Origin: Streptomyces sp. SCSIO 30461
Lineage (GTDB): Bacteria > Actinomycetota > Actinomycetes > Streptomycetales > Streptomycetaceae
Direction: 5' to 3'
DNA length: 64,000 nucleotides
NCBI RefSeq assembly: GCF_037023745.1
Contig: NZ_CP146101.1
Span: forward strand, 7,172,001 to 7,236,000
Both the position numbers and the translations under genes were made by a program. Under the pieces are notes generated by a model. That model was not told the origin of the DNA. It ran no database searches and saw only the letters and a list, made by a program, of their open reading frames with translations. Shown in pieces: positions 16,624 through 24,383 of this stretch (the stretch's first letter is position 1; each line of letters opens with the position of its first letter).

Positions 16624-18273
16624 TCACGCGCCGGGCAGGGCGCGGGCGTGGGCGTCACGCCGGTTGTCGCAACCGTGCGGGCCGGTCGCACCGGTCAGGC
16701 GACGGGCCAGCCGGGTTGCGGCGGCGGTCACGGTGCGGTCGGCGAGGTACGGGCCGATGAGCTGGACGGCCAGTGGCAGGCCGTCGGCGGTCCTGCCCGC
16801 GGGCATCACGACGGACGGAAGACCGGCCAGGCCGGCCAGGTTCAGCCAGGCGGTCTGGTCGAAGTACGGACGATTCTCGCCATCGACGGTGATCGACCGC
16901 TGCGGGACGGGCACGGACGCCTGGTCGGCGACGGAAGCGGCGGGGACGGCCGGTGCGATGAGGATGTCGTGGGTGGCGAAGTAGTCGGCCCACCGGCCGC
17001 GCAACCGCTCGCGGTCCTCGTTGGCACGCAGCCAGTCCCGGTGTCGCATGGTGCGTGAGTGCAGGAAGAGGCCACTGGGGTCACCGACGGGGATCTTCTC
17101 GGCAGCCGCGACATCGGCGGCGAATGCGTCGTCTGCGGCGGTGGCGCTCGCCGTGGCGAACATCAGACGCTGGAACAGCCGGTCGCTTTCGGCGAAGTCC
17201 ACCGGTCGCGCGCTGTCGTCGACGCTGGCGCCCGCTGCCCGCAGGAGTGCGGCGACCTGGTCCAGCAGGGTGCGGGTGTCCTCGTCGACGTGGCAGTACG
17301 GGTCGTCCTGCCAGAGTCCGAAGCGGTGGTCCGCCAGCCGTCCGTGCCGTGGCTCGGGCAGGTCGATCCGCCAGGCGGCGGCATCGGCCGGGGCGGGGGC
17401 GGCCAATACGTCCAGCGCGAGATCGAGGTCCTCGGCGTTGCGGGCGAGCGGGCCGATGGTGAGCATGTCGGAGCTGGTGACCCAGTCCGGGGGCCTCGGG
17501 ATATGGCCCCGAGTGGGCACCACACCGCCGCTGGGACGCAACGCGTACACCCCGCAGTAGGCGGCCGGGAGGCGCAGGGAACCCGCGAGGTCGGAGCAGA
17601 GCTCCACACTGGTCATGCCCGTGGCGACGGCGACAGCCGCACCACCGGATGAGCCGCCGGGGGTCCTCGTCACGTCATACGGGTGCCTGGTCGTGCCGAA
17701 GACCGGGTTGGAGGTCTGGAGATCCTGGCACATCACCGGGACGTTGGTCTTGCCGACGATGACGGCCCCGGCGGCGCGCAGCAGCGCGACGGCGTCCGCG
17801 TCCCGCTCGGGGACATGGCCGCTGAGGTCGGGCGAACCGGAGGTGGTTCGCAGGCCCTTGGTCTCCAGGGCGTCCTTCACCGTGAGGGGCAGACCATGGA
17901 GCGCGCCGAGCGGCTTGCCGGTCTTCGCCAGATGCCGATCGGCGGCGTCGGCCGCCGCGCGTGCGGCCTCGGCGTCCAGAGTGACGACGGCGTTGAGCCC
18001 GGGGTCGGTCGCCTCGATATGACGCAGGTACTGCTCCAGCAGGGCACGGCTGGTGATCACCCGCTGCTTCAGGGCGGCGATTTGCTCGCGGGCGGGCGCC
18101 AGGTGCAGGTCCTCGGTGCGCGAAGGCTCGGCATCTCCGCCATGGCCCTTGCCACCCCCCTCGCCCTTGCCGCCCTCGCCACGGAAACGCGGGGCAGCCA
18201 CGGACATCGCGGCCATGGACGCTGTCGCGGCGATGGCCGTGCAGGCGATGAGCAGGGTACGACGGAGGATCAC
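16624..18273 (-). CDS. Secreted amidase-signature-family enzyme
   Basis: 549 residues. N-terminal signal peptide (RRTLLIACTAIAATASMAAM, cleavage near SVAAP), a Gly/Lys-rich linker, then the amidase-signature domain with the Ser-cisSer-Lys triad: Lys in LTVKDALE, cis-Ser in PGGSSGGAAVA, nucleophile Ser in CSDLAGSLRLPA. It hydrolyses an amide, but the usual nucleophile motif DxGGS reads DLAGS here. Start is GTG 18273, overlapping the stop of the MAB_1171c-like gene (GTGA), so it is the last gene of the XRE-led operon. The substrate outside the cell is unknown. Confidence 0.87.
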   Translation of the reverse strand: MILRRTLLIACTAIAATASMAAMSVAAPRFRGEGGKGEGGGKGHGGDAEPSRTEDLHLAPAREQIAALKQRVITSRALLEQYLRHIEATDPGLNAVVTLDAEAARAAADAADRHLAKTGKPLGALHGLPLTVKDALETKGLRTTSGSPDLSGHVPERDADAVALLRAAGAVIVGKTNVPVMCQDLQTSNPVFGTTRHPYDVTRTPGGSSGGAAVAVATGMTSVELCSDLAGSLRLPAAYCGVYALRPSGGVVPTRGHIPRPPDWVTSSDMLTIGPLARNAEDLDLALDVLAAPAPADAAAWRIDLPEPRHGRLADHRFGLWQDDPYCHVDEDTRTLLDQVAALLRAAGASVDDSARPVDFAESDRLFQRLMFATASATAADDAFAADVAAAEKIPVGDPSGLFLHSRTMRHRDWLRANEDRERLRGRWADYFATHDILIAPAVPAASVADQASVPVPQRSITVDGENRPYFDQTAWLNLAGLAGLPSVVMPAGRTADGLPLAVQLIGPYLADRTVTAAATRLARRLTGATGPHGCDNRRDAHARALPGA

Positions 18274-19544
18274 GGGCGGGCTCCTGAACCTGAGGTGGCG
18301 CTCGTAACGGACGGTGCGGATGGGGCAGACGGGTCGAACGGGTCAGGGGTGGCGGCGGACGCGAAGTACGCGGCCACGCGCTGAAGGTGCAGCAATTCGT
18401 CGTCGATCGTGTCGAGGAGCAACTCGGAGTCGGCGAACTCTGCCGGCTCCGGGGCGGGTTCGCCCGCGGTGTGCCATACGAGGGCGGCGTGGATCTGGTC
18501 GGCGGTGACGGCCGCGGCGAACTCGGGTCCGGAGAGGCCTTCGGCCGCACGGCGCTGCTCCGCCCGCGTCCTTACCGCGGGGTCGAGGTAGCGGCGCATC
18601 AGCTTCTGGCCCTGGCGGATCTCGACTCGGCGGCGCAGCAACGGGAAGTGGGCGCTGCGGCCCCGGATCACGTCCCGGCCCTGACGGGACGGGCGGCGCA
18701 GTGTGATGCCCGGGTCGGCCTGGTCGAGCGCGGACCACAGCGGCCCGAGACGCCGGTAGCGGAGATGCGCGGTGGCCCAGCGGCGTACACCTGCCGCGCG
18801 CAGGGCGACCGTCGGAATGAGATAGCCGATCTGGGTGAGTGTGGCGCCGATGTCTCCGCAGGCCCAGGCGAGGTCGTTGAGGTGGCTGACGCTGAAGCCG
18901 GTCTCGGCTCCGATGATCGCGGCAATCCGGATTCCGCTGTAGACGAGGGTGATGGCCGCGCCCACGGTGACGAGCCGCAGGCTGAACGCGATCGACCGGT
19001 TCACCGCGTTGCGCGCGTACCTCCAGCAGGACACCGCGAGGTAGGTCTCGGCGACGCTGTACGTGCCGAAGTACAGCAGCACGTAGGTCTGGAAGACCGG
19101 ATCGTGCGCGTAGTAGAGGGAGAAGTCGGTGGGCCTGGTGGTGGCCGGGGTGAGCAGGGTGAACAGCACGGCCATCGCCGTGATCACCGCCACGGCGGCG
19201 ACGAGCAGCATCCGGGTGCGGCGGCGGGCCCTGTCGGGCGGCCTCGACCAGTACGCGAGGACGGCCGCCTGGAGGGCGAGTACGACGATCACAAAGCCCT
19301 GGGCGATCGGTACGACGATATTGGGCACACCGAAGAAACCGTCGATGCGTACCCAGACCCAGGTGAGGGACACGGCGTAGCTGAGCGCGGAGAAACCGTA
19401 GGTGAAGGCCAAGGCGATGAGTGCCGGGTCGCGGCGGCTCCGGTTCCCGTCCTGGCCCGGGTCGCGGACCAGGAGGTCGCGGAGCAGGAACAGGAAGCCG
19501 GTGCCCGCGATGGCGAGGCACAGCGGATGGAGTACGTCTTTCAC
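18270..19544 (-). CDS. MAB_1171c-family (DUF6545-like) membrane protein
   Basis: 424 residues. Seven or so transmembrane helices fill the first ~250 residues (LCLAIAGTGFLFLLRDLLV to QIGYLIPTVAL). A cytoplasmic domain follows with the family signature RYRRLGPLWSAL and RRRVEIRQG, and an alpha-helical tail. NCBI names the family a putative transporter without experimental support. In Streptomyces these genes commonly follow an XRE regulator and an ImmA-like peptidase, as here. GTG start; 23 nt from the peptidase gene. Confidence 0.82.
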   Translation of the reverse strand: MKDVLHPLCLAIAGTGFLFLLRDLLVRDPGQDGNRSRRDPALIALAFTYGFSALSYAVSLTWVWVRIDGFFGVPNIVVPIAQGFVIVVLALQAAVLAYWSRPPDRARRRTRMLLVAAVAVITAMAVLFTLLTPATTRPTDFSLYYAHDPVFQTYVLLYFGTYSVAETYLAVSCWRYARNAVNRSIAFSLRLVTVGAAITLVYSGIRIAAIIGAETGFSVSHLNDLAWACGDIGATLTQIGYLIPTVALRAAGVRRWATAHLRYRRLGPLWSALDQADPGITLRRPSRQGRDVIRGRSAHFPLLRRRVEIRQGQKLMRRYLDPAVRTRAEQRRAAEGLSGPEFAAAVTADQIHAALVWHTAGEPAPEPAEFADSELLLDTIDDELLHLQRVAAYFASAATPDPFDPSAPSAPSVTSATSGSGARP

Positions 19545-19567
19545 GGGTTCTGTCGGTCGGCTTTCGC

Positions 19568-20206
19568 TCAGCGCAGCAGGGTGCGGGCTATGGGGTCGGC
19601 GTCGGCTTCCCGTCCTGCCCGGACATCCGGTGCACGGGACGCGCTCACATGCTCTTGCAGCAGGGACCCCAGCATCTCGGCCTCGAACTCCTCCGGTTCG
19701 TGGAACCGGGTACGTCCCAGGACGAGTTGCACGGTGGCGGGGTCGATGTCGGTGATGAGTCCGCCGAGGCTGCCCGCGTCGATCGGGGCACTGCCCCGGT
19801 GGCGCTTGAGCATATGGCCGAACTCATGGCCCACGACGATCTCGGCATGTGCCCGGCCGACAGCGGTGTCGTAGAACACATAGTCGGTTTCGTGCGTGGC
19901 CAGCCACATTCCGCACGGGGAAGAGGCGTCGAGTGAGTCGGGATCGGCCGGGTCCGACGCGAACGGCATGAGCCGGATCGACCGGTCGAGGCGCTCCTCC
20001 ATGAACGGCACCAGATCGAGGACGCTGTCGACGGCGGGCAGCCCGAGCTTCCGGACGAAATCCCTGCTGCGGCGTTCGACCTCGTCGGGTTCGGCGACTC
20101 CATCAGGGATGCGACGGCCGATCCGGCCGACTCGCTCGGGCCCGTCCGGTCGACCGGCTCCGGCAGCCTCGCGGCCGGTTCGGCGGTTACGACGGCTGAG
20201 CCACAT
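19568..20206 (-). CDS. ImmA/IrrE-like zinc metallopeptidase
   Basis: 212 residues with the zincin motif HEFGH (in EIVVGHEFGHMLKRH) and downstream acidic stretches that could supply the third ligand (EPEEFEAEMLGSLL). ImmA/IrrE peptidases cleave a partner repressor, often an XRE protein, in response to a signal. The XRE gene upstream is the obvious partner. ATG 20206 has a perfect AGGAGGA site 5-6 nt upstream; an upstream in-frame ATG is less likely. 36-nt gap from the XRE gene. Confidence 0.82.
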   Translation of the reverse strand: MWLSRRNRRTGREAAGAGRPDGPERVGRIGRRIPDGVAEPDEVERRSRDFVRKLGLPAVDSVLDLVPFMEERLDRSIRLMPFASDPADPDSLDASSPCGMWLATHETDYVFYDTAVGRAHAEIVVGHEFGHMLKRHRGSAPIDAGSLGGLITDIDPATVQLVLGRTRFHEPEEFEAEMLGSLLQEHVSASRAPDVRAGREADADPIARTLLR

Positions 20207-20242
20207 CGGGGTTCCTCCTCTCGTCCCGGCAGCAGTCACCGG

Positions 20243-20716
20243 TCACGGCAGGTCCTTCGCGGGGTCGTCGGGCAGTCCTTCCTCTCTCCGTACGGCTTCG
20301 AGTGCCGCCAGTACCTTGCGCTGCCCCGCGGCGGACACGCCCATCGACCGGAGAGCGATCTGCTCCACTCCGCCCTCCCTCAGCTTCCGGAGGATCTCGA
20401 ACTGTGTCGCGATCTTCCGGGTGACCTCGTCCTCGACGAAGTAGGCGGCCTCCACGCCGAAGAAGCGGGCGAGGAGCGGAACGATGGTGATGGTCGGGGT
20501 CCGCTTGCCGGCGCGGAGCAGGCTGATGTGGGAACGCGTGTAGCCGTCCTCGCCGTAAGCCGAGATCGTGCGGGCCACATGGGCGTTCGTGTACTCCTCG
20601 GCCCCGGGCGGGCGCACCCGGTCGAAGAGGAAGTTGAGGCGGTCGCTGAACGATGCCCCAGGACCCGGGACGGGTACCGGTCGAACCGGCTGAGGGTCAA
20701 TCCCTCGATCCTCCAC
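20243..20716 (-). CDS. XRE-family transcriptional regulator, probable ImmA-like peptidase partner
   Basis: 157 residues. The helix-turn-helix region is SFSDRLNFLFDRVRPPGAEE, then YTNAHVARTISAYGEDGYTR and SHISLLRAGKRTPTITIVPL. The C-terminal helical region (TRKIATQFEILRKLREGG) could dimerise or be the cleavage target. First gene of the operon XRE - peptidase - MAB_1171c - amidase. Start GTG 20714-20716. Just upstream are two direct copies of an 18-nt sequence with an ACTATAGT palindrome, the best candidates for its operators. Confidence 0.87.
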   Translation of the reverse strand: MEDRGIDPQPVRPVPVPGPGASFSDRLNFLFDRVRPPGAEEYTNAHVARTISAYGEDGYTRSHISLLRAGKRTPTITIVPLLARFFGVEAAYFVEDEVTRKIATQFEILRKLREGGVEQIALRSMGVSAAGQRKVLAALEAVRREEGLPDDPAKDLP

Positions 20717-20736
20717 CGCACCCCCCCATCCCTCAA

Positions 20737-20779
20737 GCGTGACTATAGTTGACGAGCTTGCGCGTAACTATAGTTGACG
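20737..20779. promoter_or_regulatory. Duplicated 18-nt operator-like repeat upstream of the XRE operon
   Basis: Units at 20737-20754 and 20762-20779 are identical in 17 of 18 positions (GCGTnACTATAGTTGACG) and start 25 nt apart. Each has the perfect 8-nt palindrome ACTATAGT, which includes the TATAGT hexamer, a fair -10 element on either strand. Position next to the XRE start suggests autoregulation; it could also act on the divergent amidase gene. Confidence 0.6.
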
Positions 20780-20950
20780 CATCGACGGCTGAATCTCGAC
20801 CATCACCGTGAGGCGGCAGACGCCACCCCGGCAGCCGTCGGGACGTACGCCGATGGCCCGTCGATCACTTCCTCATTTCGGGCGATCAACGCGGAGACCG
20901 GCGCCGGGCCTGCGTCATGTGGCGCGAAGTGCTCCGTAAGCTCGCGCGGC

Positions 20951-22651
20951 ATGACCAGTCGCGCCCAGAGGCGTCCACGCAGCGCCCTCCTCACCACCGT
21001 CGCCGTTGCCGTGGGGGTGTCCCTCACTGGGCCCACGACGTACGCCGCGCCGGCTCCCCCGCCCACAGCCGAACCAACCCCCTCCCCCGAGACCCGTGCG
21101 GCCGGTGGCGTCCGCAGCGTCCCCCTGCCGGCCGGTGGTGATCCTGAGCTGCGCACGCTGCCCGCCCGCGCCACCGAGCCGTTCAGCCTGCTCGGTCTGA
21201 CCTGGGACGACCCCGGGGCGGCGCTGGACGGCACGGTCGAGGTGCGCACCCGGGACAGCCGTACGGGTGCCTGGTCCGCGTGGCAGGCACTCGAAGCCGG
21301 TGTCCGGGCGCCGGACCCCGTTCCCGAGCGGGCGGGCACGGCACTGCGCGGGGGAACCGCGCCACTGTGGACCGGGCCCGCCGACGGCGTACAACTGCGG
21401 GCGCGGGGGGACGCCCTGCCGCGTGGACTACGCCTGGAGCTGGTCGATCCCGGCCAGGCGGGCGGTGGACGGGACGTCGCCGGGGCGCCGCCGTCGGCCC
21501 CCGGGTCGCCGCCGTCGGCGGACGCCCGTATCCGGGCCGCGGTCCCGAGGCCCGCCGTCGTCAGCCGCTCCGGCTGGGGCGCCGACGAGTCGCTCGTCAA
21601 GGAACCGCCGAAGTACAACCGCACCACCAAGGCGGTCTTCGTCCACCACACGGCGGGGACGAACAACTACACCTGCGCCCAGTCGCCCTCGATCATCCGT
21701 GCCATCTTCCGCTACCACGTGGTCAGTCAGGGCTGGAACGACATCGGCTACCAGTTCCTCGTGGACAAGTGCGGCAAGATCTTCGAAGGCCGGGCCGGCG
21801 GTATCGACCGCCCCGTCCAGGGCGCGCACACCCTCGGCCTCAACGTCGACACGAGCAGCGTCTCGGTGCTCGGCAACTACATGACCGCCACCAGCAGCGC
21901 GGCGGCGCGCAGGGCGGTCGCCTGGGTCGCCGCCTGGAAGCTGGGGCTCTACAAGCAGGACCCTTCGGGAAGCGTCACGCTCACCGTGTCCACCGACAAC
22001 GGCAAGTACCGGGCGGGGCAGCGGGTCAGCCTGCGCCGCATCTCAGGTCACCGCGACGGCTCCGCGACCGACTGCCCCGGTGACAGGCTGTACGCCAATC
22101 TGCCCGAGATCCGGGCACTGGCCACGGCCATGGCGGCAGGCCTCACTCCGGGGAGCATCCCCTGGATCTCCGGCCTGTCCGGCCTCCAGGTGACGACCGG
22201 GGACTTCAACGGGGACGGCTACGAGGACGCCGCGCTGTCCTTCCGTACGCCGCTGGGTGACCTTCCCCTCTTCATCATGAACGGCACGGCGAACGGTTTT
22301 GACACCGCGTTCCCCACGACGCTGTTCGGCGCGGGCGGGCAGGCCCTGGCCGCGGGCGATCTGAACGGCGACGGCTACGCCGACCTGGCCGCGCTCACGG
22401 GTCGGGGCATCGCCACCTTCCACGGCTCGGCCAACGGACTGACCACCACCGGGGCACCGGTACTCGACGGCCGGTGGGCCGCTGCGGCCGGTGAGCCGGC
22501 CTCGGCCTCAGCGGCGGCGGCATTCGCCGCTCGGGACACCGACGGCGACGGCTACGACGAACTGCTCAGCGGCGGCGTGGTCGTGGCGAAGGGCGGAGCG
22601 GACGGGGCCGTCGCCGTCGTGGATGCCGCCGCGAAGGCTCCTGCGAACTGA
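20951..22651 (+). CDS. Secreted N-acetylmuramoyl-L-alanine amidase (PGRP) with FG-GAP repeats
   Basis: 566 residues. A Sec or Tat-like signal (SALLTTVAVAVGVSLTGPTT), a ~180-residue N-terminal domain, then a PGRP/Amidase_2 domain from about residue 200 (VVSRSGWGADE) with zinc ligands in VFVHHTAG and SGHRDGSATDCPGD, and a C-terminal region of FG-GAP/VCBS repeats (DFNGDGYEDAA, DLNGDGYADLA, DTDGDGYDELL) that likely bind calcium. It would cleave the peptide stem from peptidoglycan. ATG 20951 chosen as it starts the signal; the open frame continues upstream over the operator region. Confidence 0.92.
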   Translation: MTSRAQRRPRSALLTTVAVAVGVSLTGPTTYAAPAPPPTAEPTPSPETRAAGGVRSVPLPAGGDPELRTLPARATEPFSLLGLTWDDPGAALDGTVEVRTRDSRTGAWSAWQALEAGVRAPDPVPERAGTALRGGTAPLWTGPADGVQLRARGDALPRGLRLELVDPGQAGGGRDVAGAPPSAPGSPPSADARIRAAVPRPAVVSRSGWGADESLVKEPPKYNRTTKAVFVHHTAGTNNYTCAQSPSIIRAIFRYHVVSQGWNDIGYQFLVDKCGKIFEGRAGGIDRPVQGAHTLGLNVDTSSVSVLGNYMTATSSAAARRAVAWVAAWKLGLYKQDPSGSVTLTVSTDNGKYRAGQRVSLRRISGHRDGSATDCPGDRLYANLPEIRALATAMAAGLTPGSIPWISGLSGLQVTTGDFNGDGYEDAALSFRTPLGDLPLFIMNGTANGFDTAFPTTLFGAGGQALAAGDLNGDGYADLAALTGRGIATFHGSANGLTTTGAPVLDGRWAAAAGEPASASAAAAFAARDTDGDGYDELLSGGVVVAKGGADGAVAVVDAAAKAPAN

Positions 22652-22675
22652 CAGCCGCTCGGGGTCGGACGGTTC

Positions 22676-23242
22676 TCAGGCCCGCGCCGCCCTCGCCCTG
22701 CGGGAGAGGGCGGCGCGCAGCACACGCTGCCCCTCCGTTGAGAGGTCGAGCGCGGCGCGCAGCCCGGCGCCGCCAGGGATCGCCGACAGCGCTTCCAGAA
22801 TCTGCACCTGTCGGCGCTGCTCGCCCGCGGCGAGCGGCCCTTCGGCACCGCCCGACGGGTCGATCTCCTGGTGGAGTTCGAGCGCGAGCGCCGAGCAGGC
22901 CGTGGCCCACGCGCAGAGCTTCCCGGAAGACCATTCGGCGGGAGCCTCGCGGATCATCTTCCGCACCGGAGCCGCGGCCTCACCGATCGCCGATGTGTCG
23001 TCCAGCGCCGCCCTGGCGGAACGGAGCTGCCCGGCCCAGCCGTCCTCACCGTCCGCGATGCCCGCCCAGAGTGGGCGCAGCACATCGGTCTCCTCCACGA
23101 GGAGGGGCAGGCAGCGGTCGAGGCAGGCCACACCACTGGCGGCCAGGCTCCTCTCATCCGCTCCTGCGATCAGTTCCACCAGGCCCATCGACGCCTCCCG
23201 AACGATGCGGACGCTGCGTGCTCCCCGTAGTCTCCGCATCAT
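22676..23242 (-). CDS. Hypothetical protein, unknown
   Basis: 188 residues, Ala-rich and predicted mostly helical, no transmembrane segment, no motif I recognise. Start at ATG 23242 or the next codon, also ATG; an internal ATG at 23188 (MGLVELIAG) is possible. Convergent with the PGRP amidase (24-nt gap). Codon use looks native. No function can be offered. Confidence 0.6.
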   Translation of the reverse strand: MMRRLRGARSVRIVREASMGLVELIAGADERSLAASGVACLDRCLPLLVEETDVLRPLWAGIADGEDGWAGQLRSARAALDDTSAIGEAAAPVRKMIREAPAEWSSGKLCAWATACSALALELHQEIDPSGGAEGPLAAGEQRRQVQILEALSAIPGGAGLRAALDLSTEGQRVLRAALSRRARAARA

Positions 23243-23304
23243 TCTGCGTCGCGTGGCGCAAAATCGTCACCCCGTCGGCTGAAAAGTGTCGAACTCGTGG
23301 CGTC

Positions 23305-24216
23305 TCAGACCTGCTGCCCGGACTGGGGCAGCGCCACGCTCGGCACGGCTCCGCTGATCTTCCGGTGCTGCATGACCGTCAACCTGTGAACGACGGCGAT
23401 CGCCAGCAGGGCGGCCACGATGTCGATCAGATTGCCGACCATCACCACAGCAGCGGCGGTACTGATCGCGTCGGGGGTGTCGGCACCGTCGTATGAGCTG
23501 CCCGCGATCCGGCCGGCCAACGCCGAGACCAGCCACAGCGCCCACCAGGAGTTGAGCAGGGCGTGCGACGAGCCCTTCCCGCCCTGCCCGTAGTCGGGCA
23601 GGGACGCGTCCCAGATGTCACCGGCAACCGAGCGCGGTAGCCAGAGGTTGCCGATCGGGATGATCCAGCCGCCGATCGCCCAGCCGGAACCGCGGCGCTG
23701 CAGATCGGGGCGCAGCGCCCCGGCGTTGACGCGCGTGCGGTGGAACCAGATGACGAAGAAGACACCCGTCGTGAGCAGAGCGATCACATAGGCCGTCAAG
23801 GAGCCGGCCATGAACAGTTCACCGCTGTACAGCTCGTCCTCGGTGTGCGCACCCACGTCCTCCATGAGCCCGCGGATGTGCGCGGCCGCCGCGGTCCGCG
23901 CCAGGTCGGTCAGCGCCACGACCGCGAGCATGGTGATGACGACGTACGAGAGCACGACGGGCGCACGGAGCACCGGCCCGGGTGCGGGTACGGGGGGCGG
24001 AGTCAGGGTCGAGACCGGGGCCGGGGCCGCCGCCGGGGTCGAGACGGGGGCCGGAGCCTCCGGAGCCGCCTGGGTCGCGGCCGGGGCCGGGGCGGAGGAC
24101 CCGGCAGGAGCGGGCGTGGGCGTGGACCCGGGTGCCGAGTCCAGCGCCGCGGTGCAGTCCTCGCAGAGACCCTCGCTCGTCACGGCCGGATGCGTGGTGC
24201 AGTTGGAACATTGCAC
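23305..24216 (-). CDS. DUF4328 membrane protein with N-terminal zinc-ribbon-like motif
   Basis: 303 residues. N-terminal CSNC-x13-CEDC zinc-ribbon-like pair, a long Pro/Ala linker, then DUF4328 with about four to five helices: VLSYVVITMLAVVALTDL, SLTAYVIALLTTGVFFVIWF followed by HRTRVNAGAL, and the family WAIGGWIIPIGNLWLPR and LNSWWALWLVSAL. Function of DUF4328 is unknown. GTG start. A hairpin lies between it and the upstream GH20 gene, so it probably has its own promoter. Confidence 0.85.
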   Translation of the reverse strand: MQCSNCTTHPAVTSEGLCEDCTAALDSAPGSTPTPAPAGSSAPAPAATQAAPEAPAPVSTPAAAPAPVSTLTPPPVPAPGPVLRAPVVLSYVVITMLAVVALTDLARTAAAAHIRGLMEDVGAHTEDELYSGELFMAGSLTAYVIALLTTGVFFVIWFHRTRVNAGALRPDLQRRGSGWAIGGWIIPIGNLWLPRSVAGDIWDASLPDYGQGGKGSSHALLNSWWALWLVSALAGRIAGSSYDGADTPDAISTAAAVVMVGNLIDIVAALLAIAVVHRLTVMQHRKISGAVPSVALPQSGQQV

Positions 24217-24276
24217 GGCTGAGAGTCCCCCTGTGGTGGTGCGGATGATCCGGCGCCCCTCTCCCCAAAGGTGCCA

Positions 24277-24298
24277 GGGCGGTCTGGTCGGACCGCCC
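24277..24298 (-). terminator. Hairpin downstream of the GH20 gene
   Basis: Perfect 8-nt arms GGGCGGTC (24277-24284) and GACCGCCC (24291-24298) with a 6-nt loop, inside the 167-nt gap after the GH20 stop. Probable terminator for that gene. Confidence 0.5.
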
Positions 24299-24383
24299 GC
24301 GGACCCTATGCGTCACGGGCGTGCGTCGTCCAGCGCGACAGGGGCGCCCCGCCCCCACCCGCCCTATCGGCGCGCCGCCCCGC

